Positions 1-11,569 are shown, counted from the first letter of the stretch. The stretch is 64,000 bases of DNA from Saccharum officinarum (GCA_020631735.1 CM036231.1:8734794-8798793); one strand, 5' to 3'. Numbers and translations: made by a program. Notes: generated from the sequence alone by a model not told the origin.

Positions 1-3000
1 AACGCCCCGCGCCCCGCCCTCGCCGCCGCGGCCGCGCGCACGCCGGGCCCCCAGGGCGCCTCCCTATCTCTCGCGCTCGCGCCCGATGAGGTCGCGCGCG
101 CTCTCACCGGCACTCCCGTCTTCACCGTCTGCAACTCCAGCAACGAGTTCGTGCTCGTCTCCGACCCTGCCACCGGCCTCCGCTCCCTCGGCCTCCTCTG
201 CTTCCGTTCGGAGGACGCCGACGCCCTCCTGTCGCATGTATTCCCTGCTCTCTAGCCACCTGTTTGCTTTGGGCTTTGGTTTTGGATTGTTCACTGGTTG
301 TCCGGGGGTTTGTGTGGTTTAGGTGAGGACGCGGCAACCGGTGCTAGGGAAGGGGTCAAAGGTGGTGCCTATTACACTTGATCAGGTTGGTTTCATTCTG
401 TATGTCTAGTGATTGATCATGTCAAGACTTGATGGACAATTTTTTCATTGAATTGTGGGTTTTGTAATGTTTTTGGGTTTTGTTTCAAGTACGAAAGCCA
501 TTCCAGTAATTAGAAAGCATCTTAACTTATTAGCAAGGTGAGAGGTAAGACTAACTAAATTTATACGACGAAAGGAGTCTTCTCAAACTAGTTCTATCTG
601 GCTTATTGACGAGGAACTGTGTACACTCTCCTGATTTAGGTAGTGAATTCCTTATTAGCTATTTTGTTCATGCTCTGAAAATGTGTTAACCTTGGTTGAG
701 GTCATTGCAGCTTTGGTCATTCTAGTGCATGCGTAGACATTGTGTTTATTTTGGACCTGACTGATACTCTATTATATATTTCATAATGCAAACATATACG
801 GATATACCTCACAACTCTGCTATTTTATGCAGGTGTATATGTTGAAGGCTGAAGGTATCGCATTTCGGTTCTTACCCGACCCTCTTCAAATAAAGAATGC
901 ACTGGAGGTCAGCTCTTTAATAGATTTTTGGCTCATTGCTCTATTATCTTATACTTGGACCTATTTATAATCTCCTCCCTACCCTCTCCCTACGATGTGA
1001 GTAGAATTTAGATCCATCTGGCAGGCTGCAATTGCTTTTGAAAGCAGCAATACAATGATAGTTTTTTGAATAATTGCTTTACTTTCTTGTCATTTTTATT
1101 ACAAATATAGGGGATGGAACATGTAAGCCCATTTCTCCATAACTTGTAATTAAATGCTGTAATATTTTCTTCCTTGGATATCATTCTACAATGGTTTGAC
1201 TGTGGCCAATCACGTAACTACTAGTGTACTAATTTTCAAAAAAGAAACTACTAGTGTACTAGCGATATTCCCATAGCGCATGCAGAAACTCTACATAATT
1301 GGTATGACTTGGCAAAATTCATACCCAATTGCCCATAGATATTGCTTTAACATGTTCCATCATTTAAGAAAAACATATGTTTGAAGAGATCTTGTTACTT
1401 TGAGCAATCACATATGACGTCCTATAACAGTGGTTCAACTCCAGGAACTCAGTTGACAAGGTGAATTAGTAACAAAAGTCAGGTCTGTACATTTGTGGCT
1501 TATTGTATGTCTTCAACATAATGCATGAATCCTAGACATATGGACAAGGACATAGAACATGTGAAGTGTAGTTCTTACTATAGTGGTAGGTGTTGAACCT
1601 TTCTGTTCTTTTTCCTGGATCGACTTGTTGACCTAATGACCTGCAATGATTCTCCATATCACATTTGTAAATCTAAAGTTAAGTTTAGGTAACACATACT
1701 TTTGGCTTTAGAAAAGTTAAATCTTGCATATCGGATACGTGTATCATTACAGACCCCCTTGATTATTCTTCGAGTACTAAGAAAAAGGAGTTATTTCATC
1801 CTTGTGACATGTATTACCTTTTTTATTTTCCAGATGAAATCGGGCTTAACTTTTTTTGATGGTGTTCCTGTTTTTCAGGTAATATACCTGATTTTGTCAC
1901 TCTTATAAGATATCTTACTTTCCATATAGACCTTTTAAATTTTAGGTTCGTGTGAGTCAATTCGATGCCATGAGTAGTTCTTGTTATACATGCTAAACTG
2001 AGTCAAATACTCACATGTATTAATTCACTAGGATGCCCACAAGGAAACCCTTCATTTGTTCCACAAATTAAGTGTAACCTTGGGACGCTGCCTCCATGCC
2101 TTTGTAACTGAAATCCTAGCAATTAGTAAACATTTTCTTGATTAAGCAAATTACAGTAATTCTTCTCTTGGGAAAATTAGAGACCACTAGCAAATTGTTG
2201 ATTGATGCCGTGGCTCTAAGAATTACTAGTGCATTTAGCTATTGCCAAATTTAATGGATTTATGGGTAGGCTCTAGAAGAAAAGGTGTGAAAGAAATTGA
2301 AGCTGTTTACTTGTTTCTATTATTTACTTGCCCATCCCTATTTATTCTGAAAATTAATTGTGCGCCCATTCTGTTCTCACTATCAGTGTCTCATCTTGTG
2401 AAGCTGAGTCATGCTGTGCTGTCTCCAACCAAAATCCTTTTTTTTTTCTTTTTGGAGTTAATTATACTTACTCTCGTCTGGAGCTTTTATGGGAAGGGAC
2501 AGCATAACCCTTTTTCTTCATTAAGAGAAACTGTATGTGCTTTCTAGCATGAAAGAGTGACTACACATTAAAAAACTATCAAGAGAAAGTGCATACAAAA
2601 CACAATCAACCAAATTGCACTTGTTGCATTAGTGTAGATAAAAATAACTGCCAAGATGATTAGAGTTCCATACATTGTCGCTTCATTAGAACGTGTCTAT
2701 GTTTTTCCTGGAGATGCTCCACTCCACACTATACTTTTGAGATTGTTGTGCAATTTCTTTTAGTTTTTTACTATTCTGATATTCGTGCCACTAGATTCTG
2801 TTGTTTTTGGGGGTTCGTGATCCTCACTGCTACAATGAACCATTAATTGCTTCATTGAAAATGTTCCAATTGCATGTGCAGTCAGATCTGCTGGTTGTGA
2901 AGAAGCAGAAGAAGCGCTACTGTCCAATATATTTTCAAAAGGTTTGCCAGGCTGCATTTTGTATCATGTAGTGTTCCTTAGACCTTGATTAGGTATTTAC

Positions 3001-3380
3001 CACTTACCTCGCGGTTCAGGAAGACATAGAAAGAGAACTTACAAGGGCTTCCAAGGGTTCACGAGGGTCAGCCTTATCTAAGCAAATTATGGTATGTAGT
3101 TATGTTTGGTTATTGCTCGCACAAATCTCTCATGAAAACTACTTTAACTCTACAGTGTTTTTCCAGGTCGGGAGTTTGGAGGATGTCCTGAAGAAAATGG
3201 AGGTAGGATGGAGATAAAATGGCACAATGGATTGCCTGTACAGTTGTACTAGTTCAGTAGTTCTTACCATTCTGTTATTTGATTCTGCAGATAAATGAGA
3301 GAAATTCTGGTTGGGATGATTTGATCTTTATACCCCCTGGGAAGAGCCTCAACCAACATATCAATGAGGTATCAGCGTGA
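1..3380 (+). CDS. TIC22: TIC22-like chloroplast import protein, 3' part (5' end outside the window)
   Basis: Eight exons can be joined in one frame with GT-AG introns: 1-237, 323-385, 833-907, 1834-1878, 2882-2941, 3020-3091, 3167-3202 and 3291-3380 (TGA 3378-3380), about 225 residues. All junctions are phase 0. The joined protein contains the Tic22 landmarks in order: NSSNEFVLVSD, GLLCFRSEDADALL, VVPITLDQVYMLK, GIAFRFLPDP, FDGVPVFQSDLLVVKK, RYCPIYFQKEDIE, VGSLEDVLKKME and DLIFIPPGKSL. Tic22 proteins act in the chloroplast intermembrane space as chaperone-like factors linking the TOC and TIC translocons during preprotein import. The start codon and transit peptide lie upstream of base 1; base 1 is already in frame. 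No stop or frameshift interrupts the exons, so the gene looks functional. The exon borders are my reading from splice consensus and family similarity. Confidence 0.88.
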
Positions 3381-3705
3381 TTTTGTTCCACGGTGATAGC
3401 TCAGAATTTGAACAGACCATTCACTTTAAATGCTATGATGGTCAGCCAAACAAAATATCAAATTGCTGCCTGAGCTTTTTCTTTGGATAGCTATTTTCAT
3501 GTTTAGTTTTGTCAGGGAAAATTAACTAAGTGATAGAATATGGCTGTGAAACAATTTTGTTGTTGCTTCTATCCACAAAAACTAACACAGGTTACACAAG
3601 AAGATTTGATGAAGAGTAAGGTGTGACATTGGTAAATCACCTTGCAATATAGTTTCATGAAAGTATTCTCAGGATTATACAATAGAAAAAGAGATGAATG
3701 CCTAA
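3381..3705. other. Intergenic, 3' flank of the TIC22-like gene
   Basis: AT-rich sequence after the stop codon, probably holding the 3' UTR and polyadenylation region. I see no further exon or repeat in it. Confidence 0.4.
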
Positions 3706-3903
3706 GGCCTTATTTGGATGCAGAGTATTTTCGCGTCGGAAAAATACCATGATTTTTGAAATATTTTGGTTTTGGAATGCAAAGGTATTCGGAGGTCACA
3801 AACCTTGTAGTTTTGAAAACCATGCTTTTGCTAGTCTTTTTATTTTTTTAGAAACTCCATTCCAGACGTTTTCTTCTAAGCCGTAGTACGACATCCATAG
3901 GCC
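3706..3903. mobile_element. Possible MITE with imperfect ggcc(t)tatttggatg-type termini
   Basis: The left end reads ggccttatttggatg. The right end, reverse-complemented, reads ggcctatggatgtc. The pair resembles the common grass MITE terminus ggccttgtttggatgc. The interior is AT-rich and non-coding. I see no clean target-site duplication, so the family is unassigned. Confidence 0.4.
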
Positions 3904-4146
3904 CCAAACTTACTAGTTTTTAGCTGAGTGCTTAAACTGTAGTGACAATCTCTGTTTATGGTAGGCGTGACAATATTTGTATTCCCAAAAATCTGTATTT
4001 CACTGCTTTTGGATGCCATTTGTCACGAGGAGTTGCACTTGCTACTTGGCTGACTCATAAGCTACCTCTAAGCAATTTATTTTTATATTTTAATAGAAGA
4101 GAGACAAATTCTAAATGTTGATTTCCAGTTGTTTCTCGACTCTTCA

Positions 4147-4487
4147 GGCCTGGTTTAGATCCAAAAACTTTTCACAAAAAACTACACTAACGAATCTTGT
4201 GGCACATGGAGTATTAAATATAGACGAAATAAAAAACTAATTACACAGTTTGTGTGTAAATTGTGAGACGAACGTTTTGAGTCTAATTAGTCCGTGATTT
4301 GACACTAAAGTGGTACAGTAACAAATGTGCTAACGACGGATTAATTAGGTTTAATAAATTTGTCTCGCAGTTTCTAGGTGAGCTATATAATTAGTTTTTT
4401 TATTAGTATCCGAAAACCTCTTTCAACCTTACACGAAACATTCGATGTGATATTTTTCATAGAAACTTTTCATCAACACAGTCTAAG
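4147..4487. mobile_element. Degenerate MITE related to the PIF/Harbinger-like element at 48963
   Basis: The interior shares long collinear stretches with the intact element at 48963-49307: taaatatagac, taattacacag, taattagtcc, gtgctaa, ggatta and ttattagtatccgaa, in the same order. The left end (ggcctggtttagatcc) is still recognisable; the right end has lost the ggaactaaacaaggcc terminus. It is an older copy of the same nonautonomous family. Confidence 0.65.
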
Positions 4488-4980
4488 ATCGAAAAGCGTG
4501 CGAAAGCAACGTAGAGTACTGCCAAGGAGTAATGAAATCTGTGCCGCTCGTATCCCCGTTTATCCTTCCGTACCACAAACATAAATTGCACTCAATGCAG
4601 AACGAGGAACCAACCCAGCAAAGGGTTGGGATTCACTTTTGGATCCAGATCCAGATGGTCACAACTGAAAGTCAACATACAGAATTCGGGACAGAGCTAG
4701 ACGGGTCACAACTGTAAGTCAACATAGAGAGTTTCTTGGGCCACTAGTCAACTACTGATTTGTAAAGGGAGAGAGCTATCCGAGGTCCAACGGGCAGCAG
4801 CCATTGGAACATGAGGGGAAGGGAAAGAAGAGGTGGGGCCCATGGACAGGTTAGTCCTAGCCTAGGAACTATAAAGATGGTTTTCTTAAGTCAAGTAGAC
4901 ACACGTAGAAACCACATTCTCAATGAATAATTTCTTTAAAATTAAATTTTGTGCAATCAAATTTATTCTATCTCATATCA
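4488..4980. other. Intergenic, no gene seen
   Basis: The sequence is of mixed composition. A short direct similarity (ggtcacaact..aagtcaacata) occurs twice, near 4658 and 4705. I see no coding feature. Confidence 0.3.
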
Positions 4981-5870
4981 TCATCTCTTCCTATTTTGAT
5001 TCTCGTATAGATATAATTTTCTATGTAAGAAATCATTTCCTTTCGTCCCGGATGTACGTGCTGCTACCCCCGAACTATGTCTGACCACCTGTGTCTTGCC
5101 TGTTGCGCCCGCCCGCGAGTGTGTGGGGCCCACCCTTAAGCGCGCGCTAGTGGGGACCACCTCCACCTGCGCTCGCTTCTCGTGCCTAACACCGAAGCGA
5201 GACAGCAGAAAGGCAAAGAAGGAGATGCAACATCCGATTTAGTTTTAAAACATCTAGATTCAACAATTGCAACAGAAAACAAATGAAACATTTGAAACGT
5301 GCGTCTTGAGCACTTGCAAAAACACCTAAAAAATACTTAAAATCATTGTAAACATTCGCAACATCTAGATAAAAACACTTGCATCATATTTGTGAAAACA
5401 TATACAACATCCAGATAAACATATTTGTAATATACTACCTCCGTCCTAAAAAGAATGCAACTATGGGTTGCGTACCATGAAAAGTAGTCTACATTTGATC
5501 AAGTTTTTAATGAATAATATTCAAATTTATGCTTTTAAATTAATTTATTATAAAAATATATTTCGTAATTAATCTGATGGTATTTATTTAGTATCATAAA
5601 TATGGATACTTTTTATCTATAATTGGTCAAACTTAAGATACTAAAACGTGACACTAGAATTGCATTCTTTTGGGGACGGAGGTAGTACGTCGGAAAAAAA
5701 ACAGATAAAACTTTGAGAACAGGAGCTTGCAACATACGTGTACAACCATTGCAACATATGTAACATCCCGATCTACTTTTGCAACATCCGTATAAAACAC
5801 TTGCAACATGCCTCTGAAACATCTGAAGCAATTAAAACATACTCTTAAACACATACGCTTTCAACATAAT
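4981..5870. mobile_element. Grass DNA-transposon segment with dispersed gcaacat motifs
   Basis: From about 5225 to 5860 the sequence is built of diverged short motifs (gcaacat, aaacactt, gaaacatttgaaac, catccagata). This composition recurs in a widespread grass transposon type. The preceding GC-rich part (5045-5215) has a gtggggcccac motif that often accompanies it. A Stowaway MITE (5435-5685) is nested inside. I cannot define termini or a target-site duplication, so the superfamily (Mutator-like or CACTA) is open. Confidence 0.45.
5435..5685. mobile_element. Stowaway-type MITE (Tc1/Mariner), 251 bp
   Basis: The terminal inverted repeats start ctacctccgtcc on the left and end ggacggaggtag on the right. 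The match extends to about 24 bp with a few mismatches (the inner part is aaagaatgcaa against ttgcattctttt). The element is flanked by TA on both sides (5433-5434 and 5686-5687), the Tc1/Mariner target duplication. The interior is AT-rich and non-coding. Confidence 0.85.
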
Positions 5871-5916
5871 ATCTTCTTACTGCTCGGGAGAATGGAGGGT
5901 CTTCGGTATGTGGTGT

Positions 5917-6232
5917 TCACAGGAGCACTGTGTGGAGAACGAAGCTGACGGTGTCGTCCAGTGCCGTGTGCTCCGAGAAGGCATGGTGGCCGCACTCGTG
6001 CGCGACCACCCACACGCTGTTGAGCGCGCAACCCTGCACCACCCAGTATAGCGGCCACGTGGCCAAGCGGAGCGCGCTGCCGGTGGGGAGCGACGGGATC
6101 GCCACGAGGGCCATGTAGAGGAGCGTGGTGACGGGGGAGAGGTCGTGTAGGAGGTTGGATGAGGAGCTGAGCACAGAGCGCCAGAAACCGTGCGGCGGGA
6201 TGGCTCGCCTGATGTTGATGTTCAGAGGCGGC
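5917..6232 (-). pseudogene. FAD2: Omega-6 (delta-12) fatty acid desaturase FAD2 fragment
   Basis: The minus-strand reading frame gives about 100 residues collinear with the N-terminal third of plant FAD2. It has the AIPPHGFWRSV segment, a hydrophobic stretch ending PLYWVVQGC, the first histidine box in VVAHECGHHAFS, and then LDD..FVLH. Intact FAD2 is about 380-390 residues, sits in the ER membrane and needs three histidine boxes to make linoleate. Here the frame stops at 5917-5919 right after VLHTVLL, and boxes two and three are absent. Upstream of PPLNINIRR the similarity also ends. It is therefore a dead fragment, and it abuts the gcaacat transposon segment, which suggests capture by a transposon. 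Confidence 0.75.
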
Positions 6233-6615
6233 AGGCAAACGGATAAGAGGGATGAAGAGGAACAAGTGGATATGAATGAGTGAATGAACAGTTTTTTAAA
6301 AAAACAAAGGAGCGTAGATTATTGGCCTGATGTGCTGCCCACCAAAGGAGCGTCTAGCGCACGGATGCCTGCTTCGTAGAATTACAGCATCTTTAATAGC
6401 CAAATCATACGAGCCCGTCTCCCGTCTCCACAGCTGGTGTGCCACTACACTACCCAGTCGCAGCCCGCAGTCGCACCATGATACCATTTCTATATGCAAG
6501 TAACAGCTAAGAAATAAGAAATTAATTCCTTACCATATGGTTACCTCTCGATAACTGGCCGTGTCCAGAACAAAACCTGGACTAGACATCAGCGGGGGTA
6601 GCGTTGGCGTGCCAT
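6233..6615. other. Upstream region of the first GT37 gene
   Basis: Non-coding. The last 50 bases before the start codon (acctggacta through cgttggcgtgcc) are almost identical to those before the copy at 43758, so this part belongs to the duplicated gene unit. I see no certain TATA box. Confidence 0.4.
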
Positions 6616-8364
6616 ATGGATTCCGCCAGGGCGATCAAAGGAGAGCGAGATCTGTCGGAGGCAGAGAAACGCCGGCCAACCGGTCTGGGCACTGTCACTG
6701 CCGTCTTCTTGCTCTCGTTGCCGCTGCTGATCCTGTTCTTCCTCTTCGGCGACCGAGCTGTCGTCTCCATCGCCGGCGACTCCCTGGTTTGGCAGCGCGC
6801 GGGGGTGCAGAGTACTTGCTGCTTTCGATCTATCGGCTACACGCATCTGATGCATGGTAATGGCCCGGCTCTCACTCTTCCATTCGTTTGCATCGCAGGC
6901 TCCGGCAATGCGTCCTCGTCCCCAGTGAACGCTCACCACGACCTGCTCCTCGGCGGGCTTCTCTCGCCAGACTTCGACGCAGCGACGTGCCTCAGCCGGT
7001 ACGAGGCGTCCAAGCGATGGAAGACGCCGCCGCCGTTCCCGGTCTCCCCTTACCTCGTCCAGAAGCTGAGGCAGTACGAGTCGAACCATCGGCGGTGCGG
7101 ACCGGGCACCGCGAACTACCGCGAGGCCATGGCGCAGCTCATGTCCGGCCGCAACGGCGACCGCGCCGAATGCAGGTACGTGGTGTGGTTCCCCATCCAG
7201 GGCCTGGGCAACCGGATGCTCAGCGTCGTCTCCACCTTCCTCTACGCGCTGCTCACCGGCCGCGTCCTCCTCGTCCACGAACCCCCCGAGATGGAGGGGC
7301 TCTTCTGCGAGCCGTTCCCGGGGACCTCGTGGATCCTGCCGCCGGACTTCCCCTACAAGGACGGCTTCTGGGTCGGCTCAAATGACAGCTACCTGCGCAT
7401 GCTTGAGAACAACGTCGTCCGCTATGACGGCGGCGACGCCAGCGCGCTGCCGCCATACGTCTACTTCCACCTGGAGCAGATACAGCTCCGGCTCCAGAAT
7501 CACACGTTCTGCGAGGAGGACCACCGCGTGCTCGACAGGTTCAACTGGATGGTGCTCCGGTCAGACAGCTACTTCGCCGTGGCGCTGTTCCTCATGCCCA
7601 TGTACCGGGCCGAGCTGGACCTGATGTTCCCGGCGAAGGCGTCCGTGTTCCACCACCTCGGCAGGTATCTCCTCCACCCGGGAAACCGGGCGTGGGGGAT
7701 CGTGGAGAGGTTCTACGACGGGTACCTCGCCGGCGCTGACGAGCGTCTCGGCATACAGGTCCGCATCGCGCCGTTCCTTCCGCTCACGTTCGAGATCATG
7801 TACGAGCAGATCACCCGGTGCACGCGGGAGCACGACCTTCTGCCACAAGTGACCGACACCAGCGAGCTGGGTGCCCCGCCGTCCAACGGCATGGCGGCCA
7901 AGGTGAAGGCCGTGCTGGTGGTCTCCCTGAAACCGGAGTACTACGACAAGCTGCACAGCGTGTACTACACCAACGCGACGGCGACCGGCGAGGTTGTCAC
8001 GGTGTACCAGCCGAGCCACGACCAGGACCAGCACACGGAGGCGCGGGCGCACAACGAGCGCGCCCTGGCCGAGATCTTCCTGCTCAGCTACTCCGACAGG
8101 TTGGTGACCACGGGGTTCTCGACGTTCGGCTACGTCGCGCACTCGCTGGCTGGGCAGCGACCCTGGCTGCTGACGCTGCCGGACCGGACTACGCAGAGGG
8201 CCGCCGTGGCTTGCGTGAGGCCAGCGTCGGTGGAGCCATGCCTGCACTCGCCGCCGTCTCTCGTCTGCCGGGCGGAACAGGATCTTGACCCGGTGGCACA
8301 TCTGCCCTTCCTGCGACACTGCGAAGATGTGGACGCCGGCGGCGGCCTCAAGCTGTTCGATTGA
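6616..8364 (+). CDS. GT37 (FUT1/MUR2-like) alpha-fucosyltransferase, copy 1
   Basis: Golgi type-II glycosyltransferase of the xyloglucan fucosyltransferase family (CAZy GT37), which transfers fucose from GDP-fucose to cell-wall glycans or arabinogalactan proteins. The acceptor cannot be told from sequence. I place the start at ATG 6616 (MDSARA); upstream in-frame codons lack an ATG. A short cytosolic tail is followed by a membrane anchor (VFLLSLPLLILFFLF, about residues 30-46). A phase-1 intron 6812-6898 (GT-AG, 87 bp) is inferred because the same splice also repairs the frame of the sister copy at 43758. The unspliced frame is open too. The spliced protein is 553 residues. Family motifs: GLGNRML (about 166), FCEPFPGTSW, GIQVR (about 349), and LVTTGFSTFGYVAHSL near 453. 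It is convergent with the next gene, 137 bp away. Confidence 0.85.
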   Translation: MDSARAIKGERDLSEAEKRRPTGLGTVTAVFLLSLPLLILFFLFGDRAVVSIAGDSLVWQRAGVQSTCCFRSIGYTHLMHGNGPALTLPFVCIAGSGNASSSPVNAHHDLLLGGLLSPDFDAATCLSRYEASKRWKTPPPFPVSPYLVQKLRQYESNHRRCGPGTANYREAMAQLMSGRNGDRAECRYVVWFPIQGLGNRMLSVVSTFLYALLTGRVLLVHEPPEMEGLFCEPFPGTSWILPPDFPYKDGFWVGSNDSYLRMLENNVVRYDGGDASALPPYVYFHLEQIQLRLQNHTFCEEDHRVLDRFNWMVLRSDSYFAVALFLMPMYRAELDLMFPAKASVFHHLGRYLLHPGNRAWGIVERFYDGYLAGADERLGIQVRIAPFLPLTFEIMYEQITRCTREHDLLPQVTDTSELGAPPSNGMAAKVKAVLVVSLKPEYYDKLHSVYYTNATATGEVVTVYQPSHDQDQHTEARAHNERALAEIFLLSYSDRLVTTGFSTFGYVAHSLAGQRPWLLTLPDRTTQRAAVACVRPASVEPCLHSPPSLVCRAEQDLDPVAHLPFLRHCEDVDAGGGLKLFD

Positions 8365-8501
8365 TTTTGCTCCTGCATAGATGCTTGCTTCTGCGCAATG
8401 GTATATCTATCTGTATACATTAGTGGAAATGAACAAATCCGCAGAAATAGCACACGAATTCGAGTCATAAAAAATATTCTTTTCATTATATTGCTGTTTC
8501 A

Positions 8502-10315
8502 CTAGGGATGAACAAGTTTGAGCCCCCAGCTCATGTCTTCACAGTGCTGGACATGCGGCACCAGCTTTCCCGTATCAGCGCCGTGCTTCGCCCTGCAGTC
8601 GTAGAAGGGCGGCCCGTGCATGCACGGCTCCATCGACTTGGCCCGCCGGCACGGCGGGTAAGGCGTGGTGTGGTTCTCGGGCCTGAACATGATCCACGGC
8701 GTGAGCCCGCCGAGGCCGTGGCCGACGTAGCCGAACGTCGACCAGCCGCTGGTGACGATCTTGTCGGTCATGCCCAGGAGGTACATCTCCGCCACCGCCT
8801 TCATGTCGTGCGTCGTGTAGCCGGAGAGCTGGTGCTCCTCGTGGCTCGGCTGGTACACGCTCACGACCTCGCCGGTGGCCGTCGCCGACTGCCAGTACTT
8901 CCACCGGATGTTCTCGTAGTACCACGAGCTCAGCCCGGTCATCAGGACAGCCTTCGATCGCGCACCGGCCGTCGACGGACGGGGCGGTTCCTGCGTCACC
9001 ACGTCGGGGAGCAGATGTTCTTGGGAGGTGCAGGCGAGGATCTGATCCAAGATGTGCTGGAACGGAGTGTCCCCGTCGAACACCCTGACCTGGATGCCCA
9101 GCCTTTCGTCTGAGTCCCTCAGGTACGAGCTGTGGAACCTCGTGATCAGTCCCCACACTTTGTTCGTCGGGTGGAACAGGTAGTGCGCCAGGAGGTAGAA
9201 CACCGAGTCTTTCCGAGGGAACATCCTGTCGAGCTCGTCCTGGTGCGCCGGGTTCAGGAACAGCGCCGGCACGAAGTACCCGTCCGTCCTCATCACCAGC
9301 CACGGCGCGCGGCGGAGGAACGGCCGCTCGTCGTCGCAGAAGAAGAGCTTGTCGTGGTAGGTGCAGGAATGGTCGAGGTCCACGAACACGTACGGGAGCC
9401 TGGACGCCAGCGACGCCGCGCTATCGTTCTGCACCAGGTTCCTGTAGCTCTCCCGCACGTCGCCCGTCAGGTTCTGGAGGTTACTGATCGGGAAGTGCGG
9501 CGGCAGCAGCCACGAGGTCCCCGGGAACGGCTCGCAGAAGATTTCGCCCATCGACGTGTTCCCGTCGAGGAGCAGGACGCGGTCGGTGAGCACGGCGTAG
9601 AGGAACGCCGACGCCACGGCCAGGATCCTGTTCCCGAGGCCCCTGTACGGCACCAGCACGAGGTACCTGCAGGCGCCGTCGTTGGTGCCGTCGCGGCGCC
9701 AGGACCTGAGCCGCGCGGCCGCCGCCCTGTAAGCCTCGGTGCCCGGGCCGCACCGGCGCTGCAGCGCCTCGTGCTGGCGCAGCCGCTTGATGAGGTGCGC
9801 GGACGGCGACCGCGTCAGGTTCTTGCGGTAGAACGCGGACTGGTACCGGCTGAGGCACGACCGCTCGTCGAACCCCGGCACGAGCAGGCCGCCGAGGAGC
9901 TTCTCTGCATCGAATTTCGCACGCGGGAGAGTAGATTAGATCTCATTTCGATCGAAATCGTTCCAAAGCACGCGACTCAGAAGATCCAACACCACGTCAC
10001 ACGACGGCGGAGGATGAGATAGATGAAGAGTGCGTGGGTTACTAGTTTACCTTGCCGCGCGAATGTCGCCAACGGCCAAAAGGACGCGGGCGTCCACGGC
10101 GCGTCCCGCCGGCTAACCGTGGTCATCAGGACGGGCAACGCGACGAGGCAGATGGCGAGCGCTGTGACCTTCTTCCTCGCGATCCATGGCGTTGAGTTCT
10201 GCTCCACCGTACCCTCTTCTGCCTCGGCACGTCGGGCCGCGTTCTCCACGGCGTCCAGGCATTGCTGCGATGGCCGCTTGGTTATGCCAATGCCGACCAC
10301 GCCCTCCAAGGCCAT
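8502..10315 (-). CDS. GT37 (FUT1/MUR2-like) alpha-fucosyltransferase, copy 2, opposite strand
   Basis: Two exons on the minus strand: 10315-10051 (ATG at 10315) and 9904-8502 (TAG at 8504-8502). They are separated by a 146-bp GT-AG intron (10050-9905) in phase 1, the same intron position as the other members. The spliced protein is 555 residues. The N-terminus is cytosolic for about 45 residues, then an anchor (ALAICLVALPVLMTTV, about 52-67), a stem and the catalytic domain. Motifs are CHSR-like CLSRYQSAFY, CGPGT, GLGNRIL (about 177), FCEPFPGTSW, GIQVRVF (about 359), WSTFGYVGHGLGG and the closing SWGLKLVHP. All expected blocks are present without a stop, so it looks functional. It is the only member of the cluster on the minus strand and is clearly diverged from copy 1. 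The donor sugar GDP-fucose follows from family knowledge; the acceptor is unknown. Confidence 0.87.
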
Positions 10316-10883
10316 TGTTATCGGGCCTGGCGGGCAATGCGTTCTTCTCGGGGTCCCGAGATCCCATTCTAAAATAAGACTTCCAGGAGATTAGGCATGG
10401 GCGCATGGGCATGGCCTCTTTTATTTGGAAGGAACTAATAAAAGGAAAATGAATAAACAAAACAAAGGAAATGTGTCTCGTAGTTTTTTTTAAAAGATTA
10501 CACAAGACTGACGACGGGATTGGTAGCGACGATTATGTTTCAAACTGATGATGGCTGTGCTATTTGGGCCGCACACAATTAAGCTAAGCTGCTGAGCACA
10601 GCAGCAATTGGACTGCATGCAGCAACAGCTGCAGCGGAAGTAGCTGAAGCTATCAGAGCATTTGCTACCAGTGTAATAAGTTTTTTTTAGATAATGGAAA
10701 AGATCAGGCTTCATCTCTGGAACCCATAAGAATCAGACCAATTATATTATATAAATTGAGAGACATATAAAACCAAACCCACTAAAAAACCATTCATAGC
10801 ATTATTTTATTATCCAAAAGAAGCGAAGAACTGCATGGCCGCCGATTCTAGCAACGTCATATTTGGTACCAGTGGCAGTACTA
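10316..10883. other. Intergenic, 5' flank of the minus-strand GT37 gene
   Basis: Non-coding. A run of cagcagcaattg/tgcagcaacagctgcagc is seen near 10595-10640. I recognise no gene or element. Confidence 0.35.
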
Positions 10884-11341
10884 AGAGCATCTCCGAGAGT
10901 TCTTCGTATTTTGTTCCTAAAATATAGTGTTCGCTAACTCCTAAATTAGTATGGGAAGAAAAAAGAAGTCATCTCCAAGAGTTTTCTATATTTCTATCTT
11001 AAAAGTTTTTTTCTTGGCACTTTTTTCTACGACTTGGTCTCATGTTTTGTATAAGGAACCCCAAATTTATTTCTATACGCATTTAAGCCCTTTCACTAGA
11101 TTTTTCGCTCTTGCGCTTTTATCACCTGGAACCCTATATTTCTTCCTTTTTACTAGATGGGCCGGGAAACTCCAGATGCGTGCTCCTAGGCCGCACGCAT
11201 ATATGCGCGCTCGGGATAGATTTTTGCGAGGTTGGGAAAAATTGGGAGGTAGGATGCCAAACTATTGGAGAGAGTTCTTTTTCTCATTTTGCCAAAAAAT
11301 TAAGGATGGAAAGCTGGATGACAAACTGTTGGAGATGCTCT
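10884..11341. mobile_element. Nonautonomous DNA transposon with agagcatctcc termini
   Basis: The left end agagcatctcc is matched by the exact inverted copy ggagatgctct at 11331-11341. The inner part also contains further ctccaagag/ctattggagag pairs. The length is 458 bp with no coding capacity. The same termini occur in the element at 51994-52282. No clear target duplication was found. Confidence 0.55.
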
Positions 11342-11569
11342 GTTTTTCTGGATTTTGTGACGGCTTTACTAACCTCATGATTTGGCAGCTGGTTATATCT
11401 TTTTTTTTAAAAAAAGTCTTGTCTTGAAAAAGCAATGGTCCAAGTTCAAACCCAAGTCCTCAAAACACTAACTCTAAGATAATGGTCCTAGGTTCCTAGC
11501 TTAGTTAGTTGGTTATTGTCATGGGTTCGTAACCGCAGCGAGCATCGTGGTTGTTTATCGGGAGTCAAT

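Noticed and set aside
5613..5854. Cys-rich minus-strand frames resembling small secreted peptides
   Set aside because: They cross the Stowaway MITE border and the gcaacat repeats; the cysteines come from the repeat word.
6604..6615. Longer start of GT37 copy 1 (four extra residues)
   Set aside because: The first codon is TTG; the first ATG is 6616, and the sister copy starts at the equivalent ATG.
7253..8319. Long minus-strand and alternate-frame open stretches over GT37 exons (also at 44.0-45.5, 50.0-51.5 and 57.7-58.8 kb)
   Set aside because: Shadows caused by high GC at third codon positions; the family protein lies in the frame annotated.
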